Shown here: in pieces, positions 53,517 through 61,345 of the stretch | Layout: every line of letters begins with the position of its first letter | Numbering within the stretch: the first letter of the stretch is position 1 | Assembly: GCA_964568805.1 (NCBI GenBank) | Contig: CAZMRW010000009.1 | Coordinates: 1-64,000, forward strand | Length of the DNA stretch: 64,000 nt | Direction: 5' to 3' | Source: CAZMRW01 sp964568805 | Lineage (GTDB): Bacteria; Pseudomonadota; Gammaproteobacteria; Methylococcales; Methylomonadaceae | Translations under genes and position numbers: made by a program | Notes under the pieces: generated by a model | What the model was told of the DNA's origin: nothing | Databases searched by the model: none | The model's input: the letters and a program-made list of their open reading frames with translations, nothing else

Positions 53517-54119
53517 CTACTGCGTATTGAGTGCGTATTCGCTATTCTGATCTTTCAGCCAAAAGGCAAACATGATCATAGCCCAGCCGCGGAAGGCGAT
53601 TTCTATGCTCAGGCATAACGCCAGAAACCAGCCTTCTATCGTCGGCCATTGCATCCAGATCATGAGTCCCATCGCGATAGAGATGAGACTGCTTAATGTG
53701 GTGACGAACTTCCGGGGCATCCGCAAGGCATTGATCAGAATAATCCGGACGATACTTCTGACCAACAGATAAGCGGCAATCAGCAGGCTTAACCGTTCCG
53801 GTGTTTCGGAGATGCCAAGGATAATCAGTGAACCGACCACAGTATCCAACACGCCGACATGCAGATTCTGAAAAAAATCGCGAAGTTCCTTGGCAAAAAC
53901 GGCATCCAGACACTCCAATAGGCCGAGCGTCAGAACGATCATGCCGCACACCGGAAGCCAGGAAAAAAAACGGGCGGACATCACCATGGCATCGGATTTT
54001 AATGCGCTTGCAAACGAAAAGGTCAAGCCGGTAAGCAGAATGAGTCCGCCTTGCACCAGTAGACGTTGCCAGTTCATCTCAAAACGTTCTGAGCGGGAAA
54101 ACTTTGCCGTTATTTTCAT
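53517..54119 (-). CDS. HdeD/DUF308-like membrane protein
   Basis: A 200-residue protein with about six hydrophobic helices (GGLILLTGLTFSFAS, LPVCGMIVLTLGLLECLDAVF and others) in the HdeD-like three-plus-three arrangement. HdeD is linked to acid resistance, but the biochemical role is unknown. It follows pqiB on the same strand by 162 bases. A start at Met15 (MNWQRLLVQGG) is also possible because the first 14 residues are polar. Confidence 0.7.
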   Translation of the reverse strand: MKITAKFSRSERFEMNWQRLLVQGGLILLTGLTFSFASALKSDAMVMSARFFSWLPVCGMIVLTLGLLECLDAVFAKELRDFFQNLHVGVLDTVVGSLIILGISETPERLSLLIAAYLLVRSIVRIILINALRMPRKFVTTLSSLISIAMGLMIWMQWPTIEGWFLALCLSIEIAFRGWAMIMFAFWLKDQNSEYALNTQ

Positions 54120-54281
54120 ATTGTAGATGTCCGCATTGAATCGAGTGGCTGATCATATCAAATATAGGCCAGGTTACGAAAACGGCAAGTTTTCCAGCCC
54201 TGATTAGGAATAACTATCAGTTACTTAAGAAATCCCCTATGTATTATACAGGATATTTTTGATGTGCGAGCTTAGGGTCCG

Positions 54282-55865
54282 TCACTCTTCTTTTTTTCCG
54301 CGTACCAGCGATTCAGGATGTTGTTCCAGATAATCGGCCAATTGTTTGACCGAGCTGGCAGTCTGGGTGAGTTCCTGCAGTAGTTTGTCCAGTTGATAAT
54401 GGGTGGTCGATCCGGGTTCCAGAGATTTTAATAGATGATCCGCTGAGTTCATGGTTTTATCGGCGTTGTCCAGCGTTCCTTGCGCGCTTGCCAGCATGCT
54501 CGTTGCGGCGCCGGATGCGCTGGCAAGCGATTGCAAGGTTTTATTGGCTTCTGCTGTCAATTGATCCAAGGGCAGCTTGGCGATTTTATCCATGATGATC
54601 TGGGCGGAATGGGCGAATTGATCAATCGAACTGACCGTGGTCGGGAATTCAGGATAGCCGCTGTTATTGACGTTCAGCATAATTTTGCTGTCGGGATGAA
54701 AATCGAGATCGACCAGCAATTGTCCGGTCAGCAGGCTGCCGGTCTGAAGTTGAGCGCGCAGTCCTTTTTTGATCAGTTGCATCATGATATCCATATCGCT
54801 GACTTTTGGCTCGTTATGCAGATTCTTGATACGGTCCGGTTCCAGTTCGACAATAACCGGAACGCGTATTTCCGCGGTTTTTTTGTCCAGTTCCAGATTG
54901 ATGCCGGTGACGGCGCCTATCGGTATGCCGCGCAATTGCACCGGCGCGCCTTCAGTTAAACCGCGAACCGAGCCGTTGAAAAACATGACGTATTTTAACG
55001 TGTTTTGGTAGGTCACCTGAGTGGATTGCTCATAATTGTCGTAAAGTTTGAATACGCTGTTTTCAGGCTGAATATCCTTGATGCTGTCCTTCCCGGAGGC
55101 GCGAAACGCGATGCCGCCGCTCAGCAGGGAAATCAACGGACCGGTTCTGACCTTGAAGCCATCGGCTCCAGCGGATAGATCCAGACCGCTGTCTATCCAG
55201 AATCGGGTGTTTTTTCGTACGAACTGGTCATAGGGCGCATTGATGAAGATGGTCAATTTGATCGCATCGGCGGCGTCAGTCAGTTCGTGGCTGAGAACCT
55301 CGCCGACCGTTATGCCATGAAAATTGATCGGTGTTCTGGGTTTAAGCGAGCCCAGATTGCTGGTTTCCAGAATATATTGTTTGCCTTCGGTATCGGTTTT
55401 TAAAACCGGCGGCACAGTCAAGCCGGTAAAATGCCGCTCATCGGGGCCTTCGCCGGGTTTGATTTCGATATAAGCTCCAGACAGCAAGGTGCCCAAACCC
55501 GAGATTCCGCCTAAACTGACTTGCGGACGTACCACCCAGAAACTGGTGTTCTGTTTCAGATAATCTTGTGCGCTGTGAGCCATTTGCGCGCTGACCCGGA
55601 TCGTTTTTAAATCATCATTAATGGTAATTTGGGTGACCTTGCCGATTTCCACGTCCAGATATCTGATTTTGGTTTTATCAACTTCCAGACCCTCGGCGGT
55701 GGGAAAGTCGATGGTGATAACCGGCCCTTTTTCCGAAACGGATTTATAGATCAACCAGCCGCTGACCAGCAAGGCGCATAGGGGTAACAGCCAGACCAGA
55801 GGCCATTCCGTTTTTTTATTGAGCGTCGCTTCGGTCGCCTCGAAAGGCATTTCGTTTTCAATCAT
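54282..55865 (-). CDS. pqiB: Intermembrane lipid-transport protein PqiB (MCE domains)
   Basis: A 527-residue protein anchored by one N-terminal helix (WPLVWLLPLCALLVSGWLIY) and extending through the periplasm. Three MCE domains follow, each with a beta-barrel start such as GPVITIDFPTAEGL, TPINFHGITVGEVL and EGAPVQLRGIPIGAVTGI. Stacked MCE rings with a C-terminal coiled region form a tunnel for lipids between the membranes. Overlaps pqiA2 by four bases. The pqiC lipoprotein gene normally found after pqiB is absent: an HdeD-like gene follows. Confidence 0.93.
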   Translation of the reverse strand: MIENEMPFEATEATLNKKTEWPLVWLLPLCALLVSGWLIYKSVSEKGPVITIDFPTAEGLEVDKTKIRYLDVEIGKVTQITINDDLKTIRVSAQMAHSAQDYLKQNTSFWVVRPQVSLGGISGLGTLLSGAYIEIKPGEGPDERHFTGLTVPPVLKTDTEGKQYILETSNLGSLKPRTPINFHGITVGEVLSHELTDAADAIKLTIFINAPYDQFVRKNTRFWIDSGLDLSAGADGFKVRTGPLISLLSGGIAFRASGKDSIKDIQPENSVFKLYDNYEQSTQVTYQNTLKYVMFFNGSVRGLTEGAPVQLRGIPIGAVTGINLELDKKTAEIRVPVIVELEPDRIKNLHNEPKVSDMDIMMQLIKKGLRAQLQTGSLLTGQLLVDLDFHPDSKIMLNVNNSGYPEFPTTVSSIDQFAHSAQIIMDKIAKLPLDQLTAEANKTLQSLASASGAATSMLASAQGTLDNADKTMNSADHLLKSLEPGSTTHYQLDKLLQELTQTASSVKQLADYLEQHPESLVRGKKEE

Positions 55866-56482
55866 GTTTGCTGGTTATCCCAGATCAGGCGAGGGTCGAA
55901 GTTTTTGGCCGAGAACATGGTGACAACCACAACCGCGGCAAATGCGGTAGAGGCGGTGCCCGCGATAATTTGCGCAACGCCGCCCAAATCGACCAGTGCG
56001 ACCAGTATTGAAATCATAAAAATATCCAGCATCGACCAGCGTCCGACAAAAGCAATAATTCGATACATGAGCGTCCATAGACGAGCGTCGACTTGCCAGC
56101 GGCAATAAACGCACAAAACCAATAAAGTAATACCCAATAATTTCGACAGTGGCACAAGGATACTGGCGATCAGCACAAGCAGAGCGATCGGTATCATATC
56201 GCTGTTGATCAGCGCCATAATGCCGCCGATGATGGTATGCTGCTCGGCCGCGCCAAACTTCGTGACCGTCATGATCGGGAAGACGTTGGCTGGTATATAG
56301 AGTGCGTAGCCGCTCAACAGACAGGCGGTCGTGCGAGCCAGACTGTGAGGTTTTCGCGCATGCAGAGAACTGCCGCAGAGTGGACATGCCATAGGGATAG
56401 CAGCAGTTTTTGCGACAGTCTGTCTGCTTAAACGGCCGCAATTATGGCAGCGGATAAGTCCCTGGGTCAGTGCTGTTTTCAT
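55862..56482 (-). CDS. PqiA-like membrane protein, second half-size gene
   Basis: A 206-residue protein with an N-terminal zinc-ribbon-like set of cysteines (CHNC near residue 12, CPLC near 34) and four hydrophobic helices (RTTACLLSGYALYIPANVFPI and onwards), the PqiA fold. The ATG at 56482 (MKTALTQG) lies seven bases after the first pqiA stop and is preferred over an upstream in-frame start. E. coli PqiA combines two such halves in one chain; here they are separate genes. Its stop overlaps pqiB. Confidence 0.9.
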   Translation of the reverse strand: MKTALTQGLIRCHNCGRLSRQTVAKTAAIPMACPLCGSSLHARKPHSLARTTACLLSGYALYIPANVFPIMTVTKFGAAEQHTIIGGIMALINSDMIPIALLVLIASILVPLSKLLGITLLVLCVYCRWQVDARLWTLMYRIIAFVGRWSMLDIFMISILVALVDLGGVAQIIAGTASTAFAAVVVVTMFSAKNFDPRLIWDNQQT

Positions 56483-56489
56483 CGATAGT

Positions 56490-57107
56490 CTAATGCTTGT
56501 TAAGCAATTGATCGATACGCCGCCAGAATAAGGATTCATCGAGACTGCTTGATAACATGCTGGTGATGATCAGCAGGCCGACAAAGGCATATAAGCCGAA
56601 ACCGAATCTCAATTCCGCCATGGAAGATAGTTTGACCACCGCGACAATGATGCCCAGCATATAGACTTCCAGCATGGCCCACTCATCCAGATGTTGTAGC
56701 CAGCGCATCCATCGAGGCAGGTGAGGGTTGGGTCGATTAAAATATAGGTGCCCGCTGATCAGCAGCGATAAAATAATGTTGAGCACCGGAAACAGGATGC
56801 TCGACAACAGCACTAATACCGCAACCGCCAACATGTTTTCATAAAACAAGGACACGACTCCCGAAAAAAGAATGGCGTCCTTGCTGGTGCCCAATACGTT
56901 GATGCCGGCCAGAGGCAGCAGGTTGGCTGGAAATATCAATGCCAGGCCTGCGATCGATAAAGCAAAAGTCCGTTCAACGCTATTTTTCCGGGGGCGCTGC
57001 AGCAACAATCCACAGCGGGGACAGTGCGCTTTTTCTCCGATTTCCGGGAGCGGGGGAACAAGCAACAGATCGCACTCAGGGCAGGCTTCCAATTCTAATC
57101 TATGCAT
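56490..57107 (-). CDS. PqiA-like membrane protein, first half-size gene
   Basis: A 205-residue protein: CPEC near residue 10, CPRC near 30, then four helices beginning TFALSIAGLALIFPANLLPL. ATG 57107 (MHRLELEACPECD) starts close to the first cysteine pair; a TTG 24 bases upstream is an alternative. Together with the next gene it corresponds to one full-length PqiA. It presumably supplies lipids or docking for PqiB in the inner membrane. Confidence 0.9.
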   Translation of the reverse strand: MHRLELEACPECDLLLVPPLPEIGEKAHCPRCGLLLQRPRKNSVERTFALSIAGLALIFPANLLPLAGINVLGTSKDAILFSGVVSLFYENMLAVAVLVLLSSILFPVLNIILSLLISGHLYFNRPNPHLPRWMRWLQHLDEWAMLEVYMLGIIVAVVKLSSMAELRFGFGLYAFVGLLIITSMLSSSLDESLFWRRIDQLLNKH

Positions 57108-57121
57108 TTTTGCTAGAAGCT

Positions 57122-57196
57122 GAAGGCCCAAAGATCAAAGGCGGAAAGGACGTGCAAACAACGCAGCTTTAGCCTCTCGCCTTGAGCCTTTCTCCT
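57122..57196. repeat. Degenerate heptamer repeats between fae-like gene and pqiA
   Basis: GCCTCTC, GCCTTGA and GCCTTTC follow one another exactly seven bases apart (57172-57192), the complement of the GAAAGGC unit seen before tusA. On the left, GAAGGCC...AAAGGCGGAAAGG (57122-57150) is a looser version in the opposite sense. The stretch fills a short same-strand gap, as the first array does. Confidence 0.55.
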
Positions 57197-57203
57197 GTTT
57201 TTT

Positions 57204-57755
57204 TCACCACTGGGATTCTCCGGTTTCCGGATCATACATTTCGTGAAAAATTTTATGACGATTGGCGATTAATTCGTCGATACTGGGCGAATTGCTCATG
57301 GCGCGCGAAATCGCCAGTTTCATGGCTTCGTAATTGGTGCGATACAAGTCCTTACGATCCAGTTCAGGATTGGTTGCACATTCGGGGGCGATCCAGATCA
57401 TCGCAATGATGCACAAATCATTCGCTTCGGCAGCAGGAATCACGTCCTCGATAACACTGTCGAGTACCGCATCGGCAATGGCCGATTGCACGGGTCCGCC
57501 AAACAGGTTGACATAGGCGGCTGATTTAATGGTGACTTTGGGCACCATCAGCGTGGCGGGGCGGACCTGCTGGTTGCAGGCGCGGATTGCAAACATCCGG
57601 GTATGGCCTTCCGTTTGCCCCATCAGGTTGGCAAAGGCATGGCCGGCCGGGCCTTTTACGCTGCCGATAAGAATTTCGGGCATTGCGTCCGTGCCTTGAC
57701 CTTCGCTTGCAAATACCGTCGCTTCGCCGGTTCGGAACCATATTTTTTCTGACAT
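57204..57755 (-). CDS. Formaldehyde-activating-enzyme (Fae) paralogue
   Basis: A 183-residue Fae-superfamily protein: VPKVTIKSAAYVNLFGGPVQ and YRTNYEAMKLAISRAM align with Fae, which condenses formaldehyde with tetrahydromethanopterin. The strand that holds the proposed catalytic His of Fae (VAHIDL) reads AMPEILIG here, with Met25 where the His should be, so this is a Fae2/Fae3-type paralogue and not the canonical enzyme. Possible roles are formaldehyde sensing or binding. ATG 57755 has GGAGG eight bases upstream. Supports a methylotrophic host. The spacing to pqiA is 96 bases. Confidence 0.88.
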   Translation of the reverse strand: MSEKIWFRTGEATVFASEGQGTDAMPEILIGSVKGPAGHAFANLMGQTEGHTRMFAIRACNQQVRPATLMVPKVTIKSAAYVNLFGGPVQSAIADAVLDSVIEDVIPAAEANDLCIIAMIWIAPECATNPELDRKDLYRTNYEAMKLAISRAMSNSPSIDELIANRHKIFHEMYDPETGESQW

Positions 57756-57971
57756 GGAAAGACCCTCCAATTGAAATTATGAATGGGGCATTCTATGTCT
57801 AATAGGCGGAGGCGGCAATAGCCAATATCGTTAAAGGTTGCTGGCGTGCCGGCTTTTTTACACATCTATCGGGAAAAGCGAAGCTGAGGTTATGATAACA
57901 TGGCCTATGTTCACCGTTTATTCATCTGAATCAAACTAAGCTTTTATCTTCAGAATTTTTCAGCCGATCAC

Positions 57972-59810
57972 ATGCTATCGAAATTATTGCCGTTATTCTC
58001 CACTATGCTGTTCTATCTGATTTATTATCTGATCAGCACGTTCAAATTCGATGTCCAGATTAAAGCCCAGGGAATACCTTACGATTTTCTTCTGCAACTG
58101 ATTGTAGCGTATGTGCTTTTTGCATTATCGAAAAGACAGTGGATTTTCCTGGTCATTCAGGCTTTGCTGATGGGCATTTTGTATGTGGGGAATGCGATAA
58201 AAATATCTTTTTTCGGCGGCCCGATTATGCCGGATGACGCTTATGCGCTGCGTTCGCTGCTGTTGATTCTGGAAGGCTGGCGTTTTTTTGCCGCCGCCAT
58301 TCCGCTCGCCGCCATTGCCAGTTTATTGCTGTTCAATTTCACGATGCGCCACTGGAGTTCCTATCTTGCCAGTCTGTTTGCAATTTTGCTGGGATTGACG
58401 GTGGTGTATCAACCGGAGATGATTGTCGAGCCGCTTGATAAATATTTCGGTAATTCGGTGTGGGACCAGCGTTCGAATTATCTATGGCATGGCGCGACCA
58501 TGTATACCTTGCAAGAAGGATCGCGTTATTTCGCACTGGCCGACGTCGCGCCCGATATCGACGAGGCGGAAGAGGCGGCGCAGACTTTGTTGTCGGCCGC
58601 GCCAAAACCCGATGGCGCCCAAAAAGAATTCACCCCTCGAAATATACATCTCGTGCTGCTGGAATCCTTCTGGGATCCCAATGGTTTGAAGAAAGCGCGC
58701 TACAAACAAAATCCGCTGGCGCCCGACTTTCGAAAGCTATGGAAAAGCGCCGGTTATTCTCATGCGCTGGCGCCGGTCTTCGGCGGTTATACCGCCAATT
58801 CGGAATTCGAGGTTTTATGCGGATTTCCGGTCGTGAAAGATAATGTCAAATTTGAACGCCAGTTGCTCAATGGAGTGCCGTGCCTGCCGCATATACTTGC
58901 CGACAAGGGTTATCGTACCATCGCCTCGCATCCGAATGTGCCGGTGTTCTGGAACCGGGTCAATGCTTACGAACGGATGGGATTTCAAACCTACTGGTCG
59001 CTACAGGATTTTGTTCAGGATGACATGAATCGGGAATTCATGTCGGATGCAACGTTATTTCGGCAAGTGCTGGAAAAAATTGCGCCGACACTGGAAGCAA
59101 AACAACCGATTCTCGATTATATCGTCACTTATTTCGGCCATTGGAATTATCCGTTAAGCGAGAGTCGACCCAGCAAAATAACGTCACCGTCGCCGGTGGA
59201 AGAGGTGACGACTTACGCCAACACGATTTATTACAAGTCGCGGGAACTGATGGATTTTATTAAACAAATACAACAGAAGGACCCTGACAGTATTGTCGTC
59301 GTGTTCGGCGATCATTTGCCGTTTCTGGGTGAGAACTTCGCAGGGTATGTCGACTCCGGCGTACTGGCGCCTAATCGTAGCGATTTTACGCCGGAAATGT
59401 TCAAGTTTTATGTCAGCACGCCGATGATCATTCTGGATGGCAAACGCGGAGCAGTGAAATTCGGCAGCCTGCCTCTTTATCAGGTGCCCGGTCTGCTGCT
59501 GAAGTTGCTCAATTACGATGAATCCAGCATCATGAATTTTACCCAGCCATTGCCCGATATGATCGTTCGTCCGTTGCCGGGATTGCATTTCAATTTACTC
59601 AAGGACGGTAAAATCGATATTTGCAAGGAACCTCCTTTTCCGGAGAGCTGCCAACAATCCGCCGACTGGCTGAATAATGTCAACAAGGTCAGCAACGATT
59701 TGTTTATCGGCCGTCAGATCACGCGTCCGAAGCACGCCGCTCTTGAACCGGATTCTCCGGAAATCGAGAAGCCAGCTCAGGAAAGCGAGGCCGTTATCAT
59801 ACCCGATTGA
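57972..59810 (+). CDS. LtaS-like sulfatase-fold phosphotransferase
   Basis: A 612-residue membrane enzyme. About five N-terminal hydrophobic segments (LLPLFSTMLFYLIYYLIS onwards) anchor a periplasmic alkaline-phosphatase-like domain. The likely nucleophile is Thr274 in GGYTANSEFEVL, and the metal site appears as VFGDHLPFLG. In Gram-negative bacteria such enzymes (OpgB-like or lipid A/oligosaccharide phosphotransferases) move phosphoglycerol or phosphoethanolamine. Substrate is not readable. A hydrophilic, acidic tail of about 30 residues ends the protein. Confidence 0.87.
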   Translation: MLSKLLPLFSTMLFYLIYYLISTFKFDVQIKAQGIPYDFLLQLIVAYVLFALSKRQWIFLVIQALLMGILYVGNAIKISFFGGPIMPDDAYALRSLLLILEGWRFFAAAIPLAAIASLLLFNFTMRHWSSYLASLFAILLGLTVVYQPEMIVEPLDKYFGNSVWDQRSNYLWHGATMYTLQEGSRYFALADVAPDIDEAEEAAQTLLSAAPKPDGAQKEFTPRNIHLVLLESFWDPNGLKKARYKQNPLAPDFRKLWKSAGYSHALAPVFGGYTANSEFEVLCGFPVVKDNVKFERQLLNGVPCLPHILADKGYRTIASHPNVPVFWNRVNAYERMGFQTYWSLQDFVQDDMNREFMSDATLFRQVLEKIAPTLEAKQPILDYIVTYFGHWNYPLSESRPSKITSPSPVEEVTTYANTIYYKSRELMDFIKQIQQKDPDSIVVVFGDHLPFLGENFAGYVDSGVLAPNRSDFTPEMFKFYVSTPMIILDGKRGAVKFGSLPLYQVPGLLLKLLNYDESSIMNFTQPLPDMIVRPLPGLHFNLLKDGKIDICKEPPFPESCQQSADWLNNVNKVSNDLFIGRQITRPKHAALEPDSPEIEKPAQESEAVIIPD

Positions 59811-59937
59811 GTTACCGATTAATGCCGGTGTTGCCTGTTTATTAGTGACATCTCCCAGGACGTAGGCTTCATTCTTCGACTGGATTGATCAAAAAAGATC
59901 GAACGAAGTCTAATTTCATAATAAATATTAAATTCTG

Positions 59938-59953
59938 ATAATATAACTATTAT
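59938..59953. promoter_or_regulatory. Inverted repeat upstream of the MEDS regulator
   Basis: ATAATA-TAAC-TATTAT, a perfect six-base inverted repeat, ends 26 bases before the regulator start in a very AT-rich 169-base gap. It may be an autoregulatory operator; the AT-rich context makes chance possible. Confidence 0.35.
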
Positions 59954-59979
59954 TAAATTCACTTATAAAAAATGCGTTT

Positions 59980-60792
59980 ATGCCAAATCGGAAAAAGTTA
60001 CTAACTATCAGCGAAGCGGCAGCATTGTTGAAAGTCAGCAAAGCGTCGTTAAGACGCTGGACCAATAATGGACAGTTGCGCTGCTACCGGGTCGGAGGCA
60101 GGAGTGAAAGGCGTTTTTATCTTGATGACTTAATGGATTTTATGACCGTCAACGGCAATTTATCATTATGGCAACAAGGCCAAGATGACTCGGACACACT
60201 GACGTCCGGCTTCATTGCGGAAATCCCGGAACCGTTTCAAGGCAAACATATTTGCTTGTTTTATAAAAACCCGAGAGAACAGTGGCAATTGTTCCGTTCC
60301 CATTTTTTGGCTCACATTCAAACCGATTCCAGAACGGTTTACCTTTACCACGGCGACAAGGATCGCGTCATCAACTGGATAACGTCGGAAGGGCTGGATT
60401 TTAAGAAATTGCAGGAAAGCCAGACCTTGCTGTTGCTGTCGTCGTCCGAAACCTATTGTGCCGAAGGTTACTTCACAACGGACCGCATGTTGGCATTCTG
60501 GCAAAGAAACGCAGTCGATGCCCAAAACGCCGGCGTTAAAAAACTGTTGTTGACGGGAGAAATGGGTTGGGCAACAACCCATGTTAAGGGATACGAGCAG
60601 CTGGTGCCTTATGAAGCTGCGTTGGATTTGATGTTGGAGCGTTATCCTTGGGTAACCACGGTTTGTCAATACCCGGTTTGCGAGATTTCAGGACTCACCG
60701 TGTACGACAATCTTTACAACCATACTCATATTCAGCTGCCGGATAGGTTGGCTCCGTGTTTCTGCGCACGTCCAGTTAACACGCAGATTTAA
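59980..60792 (+). CDS. MEDS-domain regulator with MerR/excisionase-type DNA-binding head
   Basis: A 270-residue protein. Residues 7-55 are a helix-turn-helix of the excisionase/MerR type (LTISEAAALLKVSKASLRRW, then GGRSERRFYLDDL). Residues about 80-250 match the MEDS (methanogen/methylotroph DcmR sensory) domain: HICLFYKNPREQWQLFRSHF, VYLYHGDKDRVINWI and LMLERYPWVTTVCQYP. DcmR represses dichloromethane dehalogenase in methylotrophs; the ligand of the sensory domain is uncertain. No Walker motif is visible. It lies upstream of the oad operon, co-directional, with 296 bases between, so control of oad or itself is possible. Confidence 0.88.
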   Translation: MPNRKKLLTISEAAALLKVSKASLRRWTNNGQLRCYRVGGRSERRFYLDDLMDFMTVNGNLSLWQQGQDDSDTLTSGFIAEIPEPFQGKHICLFYKNPREQWQLFRSHFLAHIQTDSRTVYLYHGDKDRVINWITSEGLDFKKLQESQTLLLLSSSETYCAEGYFTTDRMLAFWQRNAVDAQNAGVKKLLLTGEMGWATTHVKGYEQLVPYEAALDLMLERYPWVTTVCQYPVCEISGLTVYDNLYNHTHIQLPDRLAPCFCARPVNTQI

Positions 60793-61088
60793 AAATTTTC
60801 GTACAAGTATTCGTATTTCTGCGATTCGGGCCGGCGATCTCCCCGGCAATTGATTAAAAAAACCTGCATGGCACAACCCACCCTCAGAACTTGCATGATC
60901 TCCAGATCATTGCATCACTGAACCGTAACCGGACCGAAAAACACAACAATTTAGTCCATTATCGTTAGAAAGCCCCATCCATGAAAGATGATAAAAGGGT
61001 ACTTCACTCATCTTTAGTTTGTTTAGCAGGGATGTTTTATGGATAATGACCTGATAGTTTCATTGTACTAATCTACAGGTTTAACGAT

Positions 61089-61313
61089 ATGACAGAGCTT
61101 ATGAGTAGCGGCATCGAGTTAATGTTGGTCGGCATGGGTATAGTTTATCTGTTTTTGGCGCTACTGGTGATCGTGATCAATATGATGTCGTATGTGATAC
61201 AACGGTTTTTTCCTGAAGAGCCGCCAGCCGTTAAAATAGGATCGAATGGATTGGACAAAAATACGGTCGCCGCCATTACTGCGGCTGTCCATCATTACAG
61301 AAGCAGAAAATAA
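61089..61313 (+). CDS. oadG: Oxaloacetate decarboxylase gamma subunit
   Basis: A 74-residue subunit with one N-terminal transmembrane helix (GIELMLVGMGIVYLFLALLV) and a C-terminal basic, His-containing tail (ITAAVHHYRSRK) that usually binds zinc and the alpha subunit. It holds the sodium-pumping oxaloacetate decarboxylase complex together. Gene order oadG-oadA-oadB with short gaps is standard. The 296 bases upstream hold no gene. Confidence 0.93.
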   Translation: MTELMSSGIELMLVGMGIVYLFLALLVIVINMMSYVIQRFFPEEPPAVKIGSNGLDKNTVAAITAAVHHYRSRK

Positions 61314-61345
61314 AAACCATAAAGGTTTCCGGAGAAGTATTAAGA

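Noticed and set aside
57840..57860. GCTGG-CGTG-CCGGC followed by six T, plus strand
   Set aside because: Looks like a weak terminator but no plus-strand gene lies upstream; the stem is only five pairs with a wobble.
60793..61088. 296-base gap before oadG, searched for a riboswitch or clear promoter
   Set aside because: Only weak TACTAAT-like and TTTATGG elements; no conserved structure recognised.
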